Shown here: piece after piece, positions 17,830 to 27,100 of the stretch
Layout of the letters: every line of letters starts with the position of its first letter
Position numbering within the stretch: the first letter of the stretch is position 1
Origin: Moritella viscosa
Lineage (GTDB): Bacteria > Pseudomonadota > Gammaproteobacteria > Enterobacterales > Moritellaceae
Direction of reading: 5' to 3'
Assembly: GCA_000953735.1 (NCBI GenBank)
Contig: LN554852.1
Span: 2,057,846-2,121,845, forward strand
DNA: 64,000 nucleotides
Program-made: the position numbers and the translations under genes
Notes under the pieces: model-generated
Seen by the model: the letters and a program-made list of their open reading frames with translations, nothing else
What the model was told of the DNA's origin: nothing
Database searches by the model: none

Positions 17830-18465
17830 TACCCATTAGTGGCTTCTTAATTCCTAATTATCTCCAAGAGCTAACACACTTTGGGCTATAACGAGCTAGC
17901 TGTGATGGTGCACATACTATCTTTTTCATACATATTTCTTATATCAATCGGCAATTGAAAGCACTGAATAATTAACAATAAAATGTGCATATTAGCTGTC
18001 AGTTTTTGATTGTCTTGTACGTCTTATTAAACTTGATAGTCATCAACTTTAATAAGACGTATAGAACTATTTTTAACAGTTGATTTTAAAGTGTTTTATA
18101 TAAACTGACACCCTATACAATAGGAGAGAAGTGTTCCTTTGGATTAGTGGCGAAGCATTTTCATAACTCTGGCAATACCTTTAGTGCTTTGATAAAGATT
18201 AAAACTTATCTGGTTGATGGATTGAGTAAAACTTATATCCATACAATAAAGTGTGAAATTTTTATATTGCATAGGGAATTATATTTTTATCTACGAACAT
18301 AATGTTTAGTTAGAACGATGTAACATAGAATGAAATATTTTGAATGTATCGAAGTGAACTAGTCATAAAGAGGTGTTCTCTTGGTGTTCTTGAATTTATG
18401 TGATAACTTACGACTTTTTACTCTTATTTATTGTATTCATTGTAGTTTTATCTTCAAGGATGGTA
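17830..18465. other. Long upstream region of the cas operon
   Basis: About 640 AT-rich bases before cas1. It holds the cas1 promoter and one 20-bp inverted repeat (18018-18061). No CRISPR repeat-like word was found in it and no ORF is convincing. An in-frame start at 18400 would add a hydrophobic 22-residue stretch to Cas1 that the family lacks. Confidence 0.5.
18018..18061. repeat. 20-bp inverted repeat upstream of cas1
   Basis: TACGTCTTATTAAACTTGAT, a 4-base loop (AGTC), then its complement with one central mismatch. It lies about 400 bases before cas1. There is no T-run, so it is more likely a protein-binding site or structured RNA than a terminator. Confidence 0.55.
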
Positions 18466-19461
18466 ATGAAAGATCTATCTGTATCAGGTTTAAAAAGCAT
18501 TTTGCACTCCAAACGTGCAAATATGTTCTACCTCGAATATTGCCGAGTGATGCAAAAAGACGGCCGTGTTCTTTATCTCACAGAGGCGAAAAATGAGAAC
18601 CAATACTTCAATATCCCAATCGCCAATACCACAGTATTGCTATTAGGCAATGGGACCTCAATTACCCAAGCAGCCATGAGAATGTTAGCCCAAGCAGGCG
18701 TTTTAGTTGGCTTTAGTGGTGGCGGTGGAACTCCTCTATACATGGCGAATGATGCAGAGCAGCCTATAGAATGGTTTACTCCACAAAGTGAGTATCGCCC
18801 AACAGAGTATTTACAAGGTTGGATGTCATTTTGGTTCGATGACGAAAAGCGCTTGACAGCAGCAAAAGCATTTCAGAAAGCAAGATTAGATTTTTTACAG
18901 AAGATTTGGGCAAAAGACAGAGAGCTAAGGCAAGAAGGATTTAATTTAAAAGATACAGGCTTGCAAGAAGCGTTTGAGCGGTTTGAACAACGAACAGAAG
19001 CTGCAACAAAGCAGAGTGATTTATTACTGATAGAAGCGCAATTAACCAAACATTTGTATAAATTTGCTGCGAACAGTGTTCAGCTTCAAGATTTTAGAAG
19101 ACAGCATCAATCAACCGATAAAGCCAATGACTTTTTGAACCACGGTAACTATTTAGCGTATGGTTTAGCTGCAACAACACTATGGGTATTAGGTATTCCG
19201 CATGGCTTTGCAGTGATGCATGGAAAAACTCGACGTGGTGCGTTAGTTTTTGATGTGGCAGATCTAATAAAAGATACCATAGTGCTGCCGTGGGCATTTA
19301 TTTGTGCCAAAGAAAATGATACAGAGCAAGAGTTTCGTCAACAAGTTCTGCAAGCCTTTACCGACCATAAAGTGTTGGATTTTATGTTTGATACCGTGAA
19401 AGAAGTCGCCTTGGCGTTCCAACACTCTAAGTTTATAGATGGCGGAGATTGTGCAAGATGA
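18466..19461 (+). CDS. cas1: Cas1, type I-F adaptation integrase
   Basis: 331 residues from ATG 18466, which has AAGGA five bases upstream and gives the N-terminus MKDLSVSGLKSILHSKRANM, as in Cas1f. Hallmarks: LYLTEAKNENQYFNIPIANT, LLLGNGTSITQAAMRMLAQA, GVLVGFSGGGGTPLY, EYRPTEYLQGW, and the C-terminal HGFAVMHGKTRRGALVFDVA / DLIKD metal-binding region. Cas1 with Cas2-3 inserts new spacers at the leader end of the array. The stop overlaps the next start by four bases (ATGA), so translation is coupled to cas2-3. Confidence 0.95.
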   Translation: MKDLSVSGLKSILHSKRANMFYLEYCRVMQKDGRVLYLTEAKNENQYFNIPIANTTVLLLGNGTSITQAAMRMLAQAGVLVGFSGGGGTPLYMANDAEQPIEWFTPQSEYRPTEYLQGWMSFWFDDEKRLTAAKAFQKARLDFLQKIWAKDRELRQEGFNLKDTGLQEAFERFEQRTEAATKQSDLLLIEAQLTKHLYKFAANSVQLQDFRRQHQSTDKANDFLNHGNYLAYGLAATTLWVLGIPHGFAVMHGKTRRGALVFDVADLIKDTIVLPWAFICAKENDTEQEFRQQVLQAFTDHKVLDFMFDTVKEVALAFQHSKFIDGGDCAR

Positions 19462-22400
19462 TGGTCACTTTTGTTTCTCAGTGTGAGAAAAATGCGTTAA
19501 AGAAAACACGCAGGGTATTAGATGCCTTTGCCAATCGCATTGGTGATAATACATGGCAGAGTATCATTACTGAAGATGGATTATTAACTGTAAAAAAGAT
19601 GCTGCGCCAAACCGCCAGTAAAAGCACCGCGGTCAGTTGTCATTGGATACGCTCTCGTTCACGCAGTCAGTTTCTGTGGGTGGTGGGGAATCGTTTGAAG
19701 TTTAATACCGAGGGTATGGTGCCAGTTAATAGAACCAGTTTAAATCTTGATCATAAAGAATGGGAAAATGGTTGGGATAAGTTAGAAGTGATCGCGAATG
19801 CGACCAGTATTGCAGGCTTATTTCATGATTTTGGTAAAGCCAATGATTTATTTCAAGCAAAACTACAAGGCACAAGTGGTTCAAAAGGAGAACCTTATCG
19901 ACATGAGTGGATATCCTTACGCCTATTTGAAGCATTTGCTAAAGGTAAGTCAGACCAAGAGTGGTTATCTGAATTAAGTGACATAAATCGCTTAGGTAGT
20001 GGTAACCGTATTGAATCTTATGTATTAGACAACTTACATAATGATCACAGTTCAGGTTCATTATCACCATTTAAAACACTCGCACCTTTTGCCACGTTAA
20101 TCGCTTGGTTAATCGTGTCTCATCACCGTTTACCAGCCCCCCAAACCAAGCGTTCAAGAAATGTGAATAATGACCAGATGCCAGAATGGTTAACGAATGT
20201 TTTTAATTGTGATTGGAACTCTAGTAATGCAGAGCAATTAGATCAAATTGGCAGTGAGGTCATCAATAAAAATTGGGATTTCAGTCAAGGAACTCCGTTT
20301 ATTAGTAAAACATGGAAAAAACAAGCGTCTAAGTTGGCGTATCGAACGTTAAAAAACATAAAGTTAAATCATGGTCAAGAATGGTTAAAGCAACGTTTTG
20401 TTGCACACTTATCGCGTTTGTCACTCATGTTATCGGATCACTATTACTCTTCTTTAGAGGCTGAACAGTCACAATTGAAATGGCGAGATAGCAATTATTT
20501 GCCGAAAGCCAATACCGATAGAAAAGCGACTCAGCTTGAAGGACGAGCTGTATTTAAACAGCAATTAGATGAACACAATATTGGGGTATCACATAACGCG
20601 ATGCATTTTGCGTTAAACTTGCCCACATTGAAATATGCGCTACCTGCGATAGGGCAACATAAACTATTCAGTCGCAATGCACCGAAAAAATTCGCATGGC
20701 AAGATAAAGCTTATAAAGCAGCTAAAGAGTATGCTCGATTAAGTGAAAAACAGGGTTTTTTTGGAATAAATATGGCCTCAACAGGCTGTGGTAAAACTAT
20801 TGCTAATGCCCGAGTTATGTATGCTCTTGCTGATGAAAGAGAAGGGTGCCGCTTCTCTGTTGCGGTTGGCTTAAGAACGCTTACGTTACAAACTGGTGAC
20901 AGTTACCGTGATTTATTGAAATTAGGTGATGATGAACTTGCGGTATTAATTGGCTCACAGGCAGTTAAGACCCTACATCAAGTTAATAAAGAACCAAGTA
21001 AAGAAAAGCAAAGCTCAGGAAGCGAATCAAGCGACGATTTTTTCGAGCAATTATTCATTAGTTATGATGGTCAAATTTATGATGGACGCTTAAAACACTG
21101 GCTAAAAGGCAACCCTAAATTAGAGCAATTATTGAGTGCGCCTGTTGTAGTTAGCACCATTGATCATTTAATGCCTGCGACAGAAAGCTTGCGTGGTGGC
21201 AAACAAATTGCTCCAATGCTTCGCTTATTAACCTCAGATCTTATTTTGGATGAGCCTGATGATTTTGGTCTAGAAGATTTGCCTGCATTATGTCGCTTAG
21301 TCAATTGGGCTGGAATGCTAGGTTCCCGTGTATTGCTCTCTTCTGCAACTTTACCACCGTCATTAATCGCTGCGCTATACCATGCGTACCTAGAAGGACG
21401 GAAGCACTTTAATGAAGCTAACTTTCCAGAAGGGGAGTTGCAAAGTGTGGTTTGTGGATGGTTTGATGAAAATAAAAGTCACGTCACAGAGATAAAATCA
21501 TCTGACGCTTTTACGGAAGAAAACGATATATTTGTTCAGAAGCGTATTAACAAATTGAACGAAAATAAAAAAGTGTTGCGTAAAGGAAAATTAGTAACAG
21601 TCCACCTTGATGATGATTCAAGCGGAAAGAAAGATGATAATCATATTTATCAGTCAGTAGCGGCAACCGTTCATGGCCAGATCCATCAATTACACGACAG
21701 TCATCATGTAGAGCATAGCTCAGGACGAAAAGTATCTTGTGGCGTAGTGCGAATGGCGAATATAGACCCGATGATCAAGGTGATGAAGAGCCTGTCAGAA
21801 ATGAGTCCACAAGATGATTACAGTATTCATTTTTGCGTATATCACTCACAGTTCCCATTAGCGGTACGTTCTCATAAGGAGAATCGTTTAGATAATACGC
21901 TAACTCGATATGATCCAGAACAGCTTTGGCAACAACCAGAGATTATTGAAGCACTAAATAAAACAACGACGGCCAATAACATTTTTGTGGTGCTTGGTAC
22001 TTCTGTTGTCGAGGTTGGGCGAGATCATGATTACGATTGGGGAATTGCAGAGCCAAGTTCAATGCGCGCATTGATCCAATTAGCAGGACGTATTCAACGC
22101 CATCGCCAACAAGAGCCTTCCAGCAGTAATTTAATCGTATTAAATAAAAACATCAGAGCATTAAGACATGATTCTACGGCTTATTGTAAACCGGGGTTTG
22201 AAAGTAGAGCTTTGCCCTTATCCACTCATGATTTGAATGAACTATTAAATGGTGAGTTAGAAAGTATCTCTGCGATTTCACGGATTAAAGAGCCTTCATT
22301 TTCTCAGAAAGATTTTCATTTAGATAGAGTATCGAAAAAGAGAAAAGCTAAGGGAATTGACAGTTTTTCAGTACAAGAACATCGAGCGTTAAAGTTAACG

Positions 22401-22853
22401 TTAGGGCTAGACAATAAGCTAAATAAAGATATATTTTTTCAGAAAGATGATGAGGCTTGCCTGTGGTGGAGTGCTGATAATCATGCTGATTGGAATGGTG
22501 AATTTATCAATCAAACTCGGTTCAGAAAGTCAGACCCACAAGAAGAATTCATTTTGTGTAAAACCGATGAGTGGGGCGATTTAGGTTGGCATCAAAAAGA
22601 CACAACGCAAAAAAAATGGGTATTCACGCTACAAAATCACAGAATAGTGAAACAAAGCATTGAGTTATCAAAGGGCAATTACTGGTGGATAAGTACAGAT
22701 GCAGAAACCATTTATATCAATTTAGCTGAACAGCTAGAACAAACAGTAGAAAGCACTGGGCAATATTTTGGTGGTATTAGCTTAAGAGCAGCAAAAGAAG
22801 ACCAAGTGCTTATTTGGAGTTGGAATGATCAGATGGGTGTGTTCAATACATAA
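19458..22853 (+). CDS. cas3: Cas2-3 fusion (Cas3f), type I-F nuclease-helicase
   Basis: About 1131 residues. Start 19458 gives MMVTFVSQCEKNALKKTRR, the Cas2 domain N-terminus. Then the HD nuclease motif GLFHDFGKAND near 120, Walker A ASTGCGKT near 440, the DEAD-like box LILDEPDDFG near 597, motif III LLSSATL, and helicase motifs VEVGRDHDYDWGIAEPS and AGRIQRHRQ near 877. The fused Cas2 domain is diagnostic of I-F. It degrades DNA bound by the Csy complex and supports spacer acquisition. All motifs are intact. The stop codon sits in the loop of a perfect hairpin (22839-22868). Confidence 0.95.
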   Translation: MMVTFVSQCEKNALKKTRRVLDAFANRIGDNTWQSIITEDGLLTVKKMLRQTASKSTAVSCHWIRSRSRSQFLWVVGNRLKFNTEGMVPVNRTSLNLDHKEWENGWDKLEVIANATSIAGLFHDFGKANDLFQAKLQGTSGSKGEPYRHEWISLRLFEAFAKGKSDQEWLSELSDINRLGSGNRIESYVLDNLHNDHSSGSLSPFKTLAPFATLIAWLIVSHHRLPAPQTKRSRNVNNDQMPEWLTNVFNCDWNSSNAEQLDQIGSEVINKNWDFSQGTPFISKTWKKQASKLAYRTLKNIKLNHGQEWLKQRFVAHLSRLSLMLSDHYYSSLEAEQSQLKWRDSNYLPKANTDRKATQLEGRAVFKQQLDEHNIGVSHNAMHFALNLPTLKYALPAIGQHKLFSRNAPKKFAWQDKAYKAAKEYARLSEKQGFFGINMASTGCGKTIANARVMYALADEREGCRFSVAVGLRTLTLQTGDSYRDLLKLGDDELAVLIGSQAVKTLHQVNKEPSKEKQSSGSESSDDFFEQLFISYDGQIYDGRLKHWLKGNPKLEQLLSAPVVVSTIDHLMPATESLRGGKQIAPMLRLLTSDLILDEPDDFGLEDLPALCRLVNWAGMLGSRVLLSSATLPPSLIAALYHAYLEGRKHFNEANFPEGELQSVVCGWFDENKSHVTEIKSSDAFTEENDIFVQKRINKLNENKKVLRKGKLVTVHLDDDSSGKKDDNHIYQSVAATVHGQIHQLHDSHHVEHSSGRKVSCGVVRMANIDPMIKVMKSLSEMSPQDDYSIHFCVYHSQFPLAVRSHKENRLDNTLTRYDPEQLWQQPEIIEALNKTTTANNIFVVLGTSVVEVGRDHDYDWGIAEPSSMRALIQLAGRIQRHRQQEPSSSNLIVLNKNIRALRHDSTAYCKPGFESRALPLSTHDLNELLNGELESISAISRIKEPSFSQKDFHLDRVSKKRKAKGIDSFSVQEHRALKLTLGLDNKLNKDIFFQKDDEACLWWSADNHADWNGEFINQTRFRKSDPQEEFILCKTDEWGDLGWHQKDTTQKKWVFTLQNHRIVKQSIELSKGNYWWISTDAETIYINLAEQLEQTVESTGQYFGGISLRAAKEDQVLIWSWNDQMGVFNT

Positions 22854-22868
22854 AAATGTATTGAACAC
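22839..22868. terminator. Hairpin overlapping the cas2-3 stop codon
   Basis: A 13-bp perfect inverted repeat (GTGTTCAATACAT and complement) with a 4-base A-rich loop containing part of the TAA stop. It separates cas2-3 from the csy genes and also lies just past the 3' end of the minus-strand CreR-like RNA, so it may end transcription from both directions. There is no T-run. Confidence 0.5.
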
Positions 22869-22978
22869 GCTACCTGTACGGTAGTTAAAGAATTAAGAAT
22901 AAAATTTATTTCTAAGCTACCTACTATCGGTAGTCAGTGAATTTTAATGAATTGTGATGGTGATGTCACGTTTAAATA
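22862..22978 (-). ncRNA. Candidate crRNA-like regulatory RNA (CreR/CreA type)
   Basis: On the minus strand, a degenerate first repeat (22942-22909) keeps TTCACTG at its start and the exact handle CTTAGAAA at its end; its stem has changed to CTACC/GGTAG. A 19-nt pseudo-spacer (22908-22890) follows, then a second repeat (22889-22862) with stem CTACC/GGTAG and the unchanged loop GTACA. True repeats have CTGCC/GGCAG, so both stems changed in a compensating way. A perfect -10 TATAAT lies at 22990-22985 on the same strand, giving a start near 22978. Such RNAs, processed by Cas6 and loaded in the effector, repress cas promoters by partial matching. No expression data are available; the boundaries are inferred. 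Confidence 0.8.
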
Positions 22979-22988
22979 CAATTAATTA

Positions 22989-23006
22989 TATTAATAATAA
23001 CATTTA
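22989..23006 (-). promoter_or_regulatory. Predicted Csy-complex operator upstream of csy1
   Basis: On the minus strand a CC PAM (23008-23007) is followed by a site matching the pseudo-spacer at positions 1-5, 7-11 and 13-17, with mismatches at 6, 12 and 18. The mismatching positions are those flipped out of the guide in type I-F complexes. Complementarity stops after 18, so binding without full R-loop and without Cas3 cutting is expected. The site lies 73 bases before the csy1 ATG over an AT-rich stretch that contains possible -10 boxes for csy1 (22987-22992) and for the minus-strand RNA. Confidence 0.75.
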
Positions 23007-23078
23007 GGTTGATCATTTGTTTTGTCGATGGCAAACTTAAATCAATTGATACATAAGCGATGTTTAAAGGTTGATGGA

Positions 23079-24425
23079 ATGACACTATTAAATACCATTG
23101 CTGATTATATTCAGCAACGACAAGATGTAAAGTTAGAACCATTACAAAAGGCATTAAATAAGGTCTTAGACAAGAGTGACGACCCTATTGCAATAGCAGA
23201 GGCGCAAGCTATTTATGCTGATGAGTCAGCACCGGTAAAGGCATCATTTGTTATTGGAGTTTGGCTTTCTGATGCAGCAAAACGAGCAAAGCAGATAAGT
23301 CTAGCTACCCATGCTGCAAAATTTACTCACAGTGATGCTAAAGCCAGCAGTATGTTGGTGAGTGAGCAATCAACTCAAACAAGCTATTTGGTGACGTCAT
23401 CCTTAAATAAAAAAACCATTGATGCAGTCGGTAATGCAGCTGCTTTAGATGTAGCAAGATTACTCAAGTTAGAGTGTGATGGTGAAAGTTTAACTACTCA
23501 ATTACAGCAAGGACACATTAATGCATTACGATCTTTTGCTAAAGATGAGCAGCAGCTACAAGAGTGGAAAGCGGGTTTTGAACAAGCATTGGGAGATACA
23601 AAGTTATCTAGCCATACATTAAGTAAGCAGCTGTACTTTCCCTTAATTGGCAAAGAAAAAACATCGGTTGAATATCATTTGTTATGCCCTCTATTTTCAT
23701 CATCACTCGCGCATGAGCTATATCATGAAGTAAGACGAACTCGGTATGGCGATTCAAAAGAGATCCGTGATGCAAGAAAAGCAGATAAATACCATGAAAA
23801 GTTAGATGAACGTTTTCTTAATATTGCCGTGCAGAATTTTGGTGGTTCGAAACCTCAGAACATCTCGCAATTAAATAATGAACGTCATGGTCAAACCTTT
23901 TTATTAAATTGTGCCCCACCACAATGGAAACGAGTCACATCAACACCTGCCAACAGTGTAACTTTTTTTGGCCGAGAATTAAGTTTTAAGACTGCCTCAT
24001 TGACCCGTGAGTTTCGGTTATTTCTTGAAAATCTAACTGAAGATGATAGGAATGTAAGTACTCGCCGTCAGAGAGAGAATGCGTATCTTTTGCCAATCAT
24101 CGATACGGTATTAAACCATGCAGCAGTCATTCAAATGATGACAGAATATGCAGGTTGGTCAAACAGTGATGAATGCAAAATGAAGTCCAATCATACACTG
24201 TGGCTAGATGTTTACAATACAGATGAAACATTCCAAAAGAGCCGTGAAAAAAGTGATTGGCTAACCCCCATTACTAACGATTTTGCTAATTGGTTAACGC
24301 ATAAATTAAAGAGTCGTAAAGAGAAATATGTTTTGGGTGATATTGAACACGCTTATTTTTCAAAGCTGTTTTTACATCAACTAAAGCACTTTGAACGCTC
24401 TACACCAAAGCTAGGGGAGCTATAA
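23079..24425 (+). CDS. csy1: Csy1 (Cas8f), large subunit of the type I-F complex
   Basis: About 448 residues from ATG 23079 (AAAGG eight bases upstream); an in-frame ATG at 23022 would add 19 unlikely residues. Csy1-type blocks: NNERHGQTFLLNCAPPQWKR, then FFGRELSFKT and VLGDIEHAYFSKLFLHQL near the C-terminus. With Csy2 it binds the 5' handle and reads the CC PAM. It starts after a 225-base gap from cas2-3, which holds the candidate autoregulatory RNA and target site. csy2 follows one base after the stop. Confidence 0.9.
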   Translation: MTLLNTIADYIQQRQDVKLEPLQKALNKVLDKSDDPIAIAEAQAIYADESAPVKASFVIGVWLSDAAKRAKQISLATHAAKFTHSDAKASSMLVSEQSTQTSYLVTSSLNKKTIDAVGNAAALDVARLLKLECDGESLTTQLQQGHINALRSFAKDEQQLQEWKAGFEQALGDTKLSSHTLSKQLYFPLIGKEKTSVEYHLLCPLFSSSLAHELYHEVRRTRYGDSKEIRDARKADKYHEKLDERFLNIAVQNFGGSKPQNISQLNNERHGQTFLLNCAPPQWKRVTSTPANSVTFFGRELSFKTASLTREFRLFLENLTEDDRNVSTRRQRENAYLLPIIDTVLNHAAVIQMMTEYAGWSNSDECKMKSNHTLWLDVYNTDETFQKSREKSDWLTPITNDFANWLTHKLKSRKEKYVLGDIEHAYFSKLFLHQLKHFERSTPKLGEL

Positions 24426-24426
24426 C

Positions 24427-25395
24427 ATGAGCCGATATTTATTGTTGAAAAACGTTAGTGTACAGAACGCCAATGCGATTGCTGGCTTAACTTATGGTTT
24501 CCCTGCCATGACTAACTTTTTGGGGTTTGCTCACGCGATCTCACGTAAATTACCTTCTGAATTAACTGTCACGTTAGGTGGCGTTGCGGTTATCAGCCAT
24601 GAAAATATTATACATGCAAGACAGCCTAAAGAGTGGGGGGATTATGTATTTGCGTTAACTCGTAACCCATTAACTCAAAAAGGAACAACGGCCCCAATTA
24701 ATGAAGAAGGTCGTATGAACATGACCATTTCTCTATTAATCGAAGTGCATGGTTTATTGGGTGGTGCAATAGAACAGGAAAACTCATTAGTTAATAGTGT
24801 GAAATATCTTATTCCTAGATTAAGAATTGCGGGTGGGCAAATTACTCAAATTGGGTCTATATCGCTCACTAACAAAGATGATGATAAAAAAGTATTACGT
24901 CGTTTAATGCCTGGGTTTGTTTTATTAGATCGCAGTGAGTATTTAACTGAACACGTTAAAAATAAACAAGGCGAACAATTGTCAGTATTTGATGCTTGGT
25001 GTGATTTTTACAAATTAAAATACCAAGCGACTCGTGAAGATAGTGATGCAGAAGATCAAGACGAACTAAGTAATAAAGCCAAGTGGGAGTTTGTGAAGAA
25101 ACCTCAAATGGGTTACTTGGTGCCAATCATGTCAGGTTTTTGTGCAATCTCGCCACTTTATGAAGCTGGCAAAGTTGAAAAGGTACGTGATACCACAGTT
25201 CCTGTTGCTTTTGCAGAGGCGGCTTATGGTATTGGTGAATGGATGAGTCCGCACCGTTTAACAAACATAGATGATGCAATTTGGCGCTATGAGCATTGTG
25301 AACCTTGGTATGTCGCCAAAACAAAACCGTTTATAGACCCTATCATTGAGTTTTCTGTGGACGAGCTTGATGAAAGTGCCGAAATGAAATTTTAA
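24427..25395 (+). CDS. csy2: Csy2 (Cas5f), type I-F complex subunit
   Basis: 322 residues, the usual Csy2 size. N-terminal YLLLKNVSVQNANAIAGLTY and GFPAMTNFLGFAHAISRKL are the RAMP-like start of the family. It forms a heterodimer with Csy1 at the 5' handle of the crRNA. The start lies one base after the csy1 stop within the same operon. Confidence 0.93.
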   Translation: MSRYLLLKNVSVQNANAIAGLTYGFPAMTNFLGFAHAISRKLPSELTVTLGGVAVISHENIIHARQPKEWGDYVFALTRNPLTQKGTTAPINEEGRMNMTISLLIEVHGLLGGAIEQENSLVNSVKYLIPRLRIAGGQITQIGSISLTNKDDDKKVLRRLMPGFVLLDRSEYLTEHVKNKQGEQLSVFDAWCDFYKLKYQATREDSDAEDQDELSNKAKWEFVKKPQMGYLVPIMSGFCAISPLYEAGKVEKVRDTTVPVAFAEAAYGIGEWMSPHRLTNIDDAIWRYEHCEPWYVAKTKPFIDPIIEFSVDELDESAEMKF

Positions 25396-25419
25396 AAATT
25401 AATAACAGAGAGAATTAAA

Positions 25420-26403
25420 ATGGCTAAAACAAACTTAAAAACACCATCAGTATTAGCGTTTGAAGCAAAACTACTTCCATCAGATGCATTAATGTTTGCA
25501 GGTAACTGGCAGCAGCAAGAGTGGACACCAATTATTGTGGGTGAAAAAGCGGTGCGTGGAACGATCTCAAATCGTCTAAAAGCTGCAATGGCAAATGATC
25601 CAACAAAATTAGATGCTGAAGTATCTAAAGCAAACTTACAAACGGTTGATATTGCAGCGTTAGATCATCAATCTGACACATTGAAAGTGCAATTTACCCT
25701 GCGTGTATTAAGTGGATTACAGGTGCCATCAACCTGTAATAACCCTGAATATCAGGCAGCATTAGCTAAAAAAATTGAAGCTTACCAACAAGAAGAAGGC
25801 TTTACTGAATTAGCAAAGTGTTATGCTCAAAATATTGCTAATGGTCGTTTTTTATGGCGTAACCGTGTTGGAGCTGAGAATGTATTGGTAAAAGTATCCG
25901 CAGAAGGAAAAGAGTTTACCTTTAATAGTCATGATTTTAATTTACGTAGCTTTGATAATAATCCATCAGTTGACGAGCTAGCAGCGATTATTCAAAAGGG
26001 ATTAGTTGAAAATCATGCGTTAATTAAAGTTGAAGCCTTCACGCAGTTAGGTGAGGGCCAAGCTGTCTATCCGTCGCAAGAGTTGGTCATGGGTGGCGGT
26101 AAAGGTGACAAGAGTAAATTCTTGTATCAGCTAAATGGACAAGCGGCAATGCATTCACAAAAGATTGGTAATGCATTACGTACCATTGATACTTGGCATC
26201 CTGCATTTGAAGAAGTGGGACCTATTGCGGTTGAACCTTATGGTTCTGTAACTAATCGTGGTGCTGCGTATCGACAACCAAAAGAGAATAATGATTTTTA
26301 TAAGTTGTTAGATGGTTGGATGTTAAAAGATAAACAACCAGAGAAAGAGCAACAGCATTACATTATGGCGATGCTTATTCGTGGTGGCGTATTTGGTGAG
26401 TAG
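25420..26403 (+). CDS. csy3: Csy3 (Cas7f), backbone subunit of the type I-F complex
   Basis: 327 residues. Conserved stretches include [18 protein letters not shown] at the N-terminus, [20 protein letters not shown] centrally, and the C-terminal half with [20 protein letters not shown] and [20 protein letters not shown]. Six copies coat the crRNA and flip out every sixth base, which explains the mismatch spacing in the predicted autoregulatory site. Good ribosome site (AGAGAGAATTAAA) before ATG 25420. Confidence 0.95.
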   Translation: MAKTNLKTPSVLAFEAKLLPSDALMFAGNWQQQEWTPIIVGEKAVRGTISNRLKAAMANDPTKLDAEVSKANLQTVDIAALDHQSDTLKVQFTLRVLSGLQVPSTCNNPEYQAALAKKIEAYQQEEGFTELAKCYAQNIANGRFLWRNRVGAENVLVKVSAEGKEFTFNSHDFNLRSFDNNPSVDELAAIIQKGLVENHALIKVEAFTQLGEGQAVYPSQELVMGGGKGDKSKFLYQLNGQAAMHSQKIGNALRTIDTWHPAFEEVGPIAVEPYGSVTNRGAAYRQPKENNDFYKLLDGWMLKDKQPEKEQQHYIMAMLIRGGVFGE

Positions 26404-26411
26404 AGGTTGTC

Positions 26412-26963
26412 ATGAAATTTTACTGTGATATTAAAGTACTACCAGATCCAGAAGCGTCAGAACCCGTGCTTATTAGCAATTTGATGGCGAAATTACATCG
26501 AGCTTTAGTCGCGTTAAAAGAAGTCAACATTGGTGTTAGTTTTCCTAATGTGAATAAAACATTAGGGGATACTCTACGTTTACATGGTGATGAAGCTGAT
26601 TTAAATAAGTTGTTTGAATTAAATTGGCTTAAAGGTTTACGTGATTATTGTACTCAAACATACATTTCATTGGTGCCAGAGAGTTGCCAGTATTGTAGTG
26701 TAAAGCGTAAACAAGCTAAAAGTGCTAACAACAAACGTAAACGCTCTATCGCTAAAGGTTGGTTAAATGCTGAAGAGGCAGCATTAAAAATTGGCAATGA
26801 GCAGCAAAAAATACTGCGCTTACCGTTTGTTCAATTAAAAAGTACATCTACAGGGCAGGTGATGAAGTTATTCATTGAGCATAGCGTATTGCAAGATGAA
26901 GCAGTTGAAGGGACGTTTAATAGCTATGGGTTAAGCTCATCGGCAACAGTTCCTTGGTTTTAA
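26412..26963 (+). CDS. cas6f: Csy4 (Cas6f), crRNA-processing endoribonuclease
   Basis: 183 residues. H29 sits in KLHRAL, exactly where the catalytic histidine of Csy4 lies. An arginine/lysine-rich helix (VKRKQAKSANNKRKRSIAKG) binds the repeat hairpin, and the C-terminus GTFNSYGLSSSATVPWF is typical. It cuts at the 3' side of the 5-bp CTGCC/GGCAG stem to leave an 8-nt CTTAGAAA handle. The predicted CreR-like RNA keeps a 5-bp stem of altered sequence, so its processing by this enzyme is a testable point. Last gene of the operon, followed by the array leader. Confidence 0.95.
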   Translation: MKFYCDIKVLPDPEASEPVLISNLMAKLHRALVALKEVNIGVSFPNVNKTLGDTLRLHGDEADLNKLFELNWLKGLRDYCTQTYISLVPESCQYCSVKRKQAKSANNKRKRSIAKGWLNAEEAALKIGNEQQKILRLPFVQLKSTSTGQVMKLFIEHSVLQDEAVEGTFNSYGLSSSATVPWF

Positions 26964-27100
26964 CAAAAAATAACCCAAAAACTGTTCTTTAAAAACGAGT
27001 CAATGAAATCAGTGGGTTACAATAGGTATAAAAATTAGGTAAAAATAGATATTTTTGCTTATCTGCTTGTTGTAACTTATTTTTATACTGATATTCTATT
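26964..27100 (+). promoter_or_regulatory. CRISPR leader
   Basis: 137 AT-rich bases between csy4 and the first repeat. It contains AATCAGTGGGTTA (27007-27019), one mismatch from the IHF consensus, about 80 bases before the first repeat, as expected for I-F integration. The distal repeat at the other end is degenerate, confirming that this is the leader side. Confidence 0.75.

Noticed and set aside
18400-18465. Upstream start for cas1
   Set aside because: Adds a hydrophobic segment that Cas1f lacks; ATG 18466 has a proper ribosome site and the family N-terminus.
23022-23078. Upstream start for csy1
   Set aside because: Adds 19 residues without support, and would place the start closer to the predicted operator; ATG 23079 has AAAGG.
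22943-23078. A creT-type toxin RNA or peptide gene between the crRNA-like RNA and csy1
   Set aside because: No separate small ORF with ribosome site could be supported; the predicted target lies in the csy1 upstream region, so autorepression is the simpler reading. The toxin model is not excluded.
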